From positions 10,142,687-10,206,686 of the forward strand of contig NC_091390.1 in NCBI RefSeq assembly GCF_038502225.1: 64,000 bases of DNA. The letters run 5' to 3'. Shown in pieces: positions 63,422 to 64,000 of this stretch. Position 1 is the first letter of the stretch, and every line of letters begins with the position of its first letter. The notes under the pieces are model-generated. The model was not told the origin of the DNA, did not search any database, and worked only from the letters and a program-made list of their open reading frames with translations. The position numbers and the translations under genes were made by a program. The DNA comes from Cherax quadricarinatus. Taxonomy: Eukaryota; Arthropoda; Malacostraca; Decapoda; Parastacidae.

Positions 63422-63639
63422 CATGTATCTAGTGTTTAGCATGTGTGGAGTTTTGAGATCCTCATGACGTATATAAGTGTGTGTCTCACAGGGATTTTAT
63501 TCCTGACAGACATTGCCATCCAACAAGACATATTTATTAATCCCTAAAAGTCCCAAAATGAGAAACATTATATTCATCTCAGGTCACAAAGGACTCAACG
63601 CCATACTCACCAGCGCCCAACCTGATACAGAAAGCCAAC

Positions 63640-64000
63640 ACATCATCAGATATTACATACCACATCAGATCTTTCAATCCAAATTTTTACCTTCACTGCA
63701 GAAGCTGTCGTCTCATCAGATATTACATACCACATCAGATCTTTCAATCCAGATTTTTACCTTCACTGCAGAAGCTGTCGTCTCATCAGATATTACATAC
63801 CACATCAGATCTTTCAATCCAGATTTTTACCTTCACTGCAGAAGCTGTCGTCTCATCAGATATTACATACCACATCAGATCTTTCAATCCAGATTTTTAC
63901 CTTCACTGCAGAAGCTGTCGTCTCATCAGATATTACATACCACATCAGATCTTTCAATCCAGATTTTTACCTTCACTGCAGAAGCTGTCGTCTCATCAGA
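63640..64000. repeat. 70-bp tandem repeat, runs off the window
   Basis: About five copies of a 70-bp unit (CATCAGATATTACATACCAC ... GCAGAAGCTGTCGTCT). Copies 2 to 5 are nearly identical; the first differs slightly. The right edge is the window end. Confidence 0.93.

Noticed and set aside
63493..63560. Second exon of the candidate signal-peptide gene
   Set aside because: TCACAG at 63488-63493 could be an acceptor in the right phase, but it would add only about 18 codons before a stop and has no other support.

Overview
This is a eukaryotic, repeat-dominated window. The mix of elements points to an arthropod, most likely a decapod crustacean: Penelope-like elements (PLEs), RTE, I, CR1, Jockey and Tx1 type LINEs, a Gypsy element, tRNA-derived SINEs, long (TA)n runs and minisatellites. 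That assignment is inference from repeat style; no species marker is visible. There are no prokaryotic operons, tRNA, rRNA or CRISPR. The only candidate host coding sequence is a signal-peptide-like exon at 60777-60931, plus an unrecognised, decayed ORF at 18964-19838.

Layout. 1-7012: a 23-bp satellite with a ~2.07-kb higher-order repeat. 7013-12330: a Jockey-like LINE (minus), a decayed PLE (minus) and an ORF1-only Jockey relative (plus). 12331-18955: a SINE holding four further insertions nested inside one another, ending in a PLE whose reading frame is split by a ribozyme-bearing tandem insert. 18964-27050: the decayed ORF and a ~7-kb I-type LINE (minus) carrying a solo LTR and a SINE. 27050-29200: SINE copies, a fold-back insert and a 44-bp satellite. 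29270-33410: a PLE scrap and an RTE LINE with a long intact ORF between two (TA)n tracts. 33615-44577: rearranged Gypsy elements with an array of TGACGTCA sites. 45233-47755: a Tx1-type LINE. 47785-50770: PLE fragments. 51213-53530: a 32-bp satellite grown from inside a SINE. 54716-57310: SINE and CR1 pieces with insertions. 58072-63433: fold-back inserts, a truncated RTE and the candidate exon. 63640-64000: a 70-bp repeat running off the window.

The most interesting system is a set of short repeat families (called F1 to F6 here) that share one architecture: TATA-like box, hammerhead-ribozyme-like core, AATAAA, a TGTTGCA-like box, then TTGTCGG with a small terminal hairpin. Across F1 to F5 the two core positions that pair in folded hammerheads (3 and 8) occur as C/G, U/A and G/C, that is, they covary. 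Most copies sit as inverted pairs flanked by 9-14 bp target-site duplications. F3 is the terminus of the near-complete PLE at 14333-18368, so PLE machinery probably mobilises all of them. F2 also occurs as a 415-bp tandem unit, the arrangement expected of a retrozyme.
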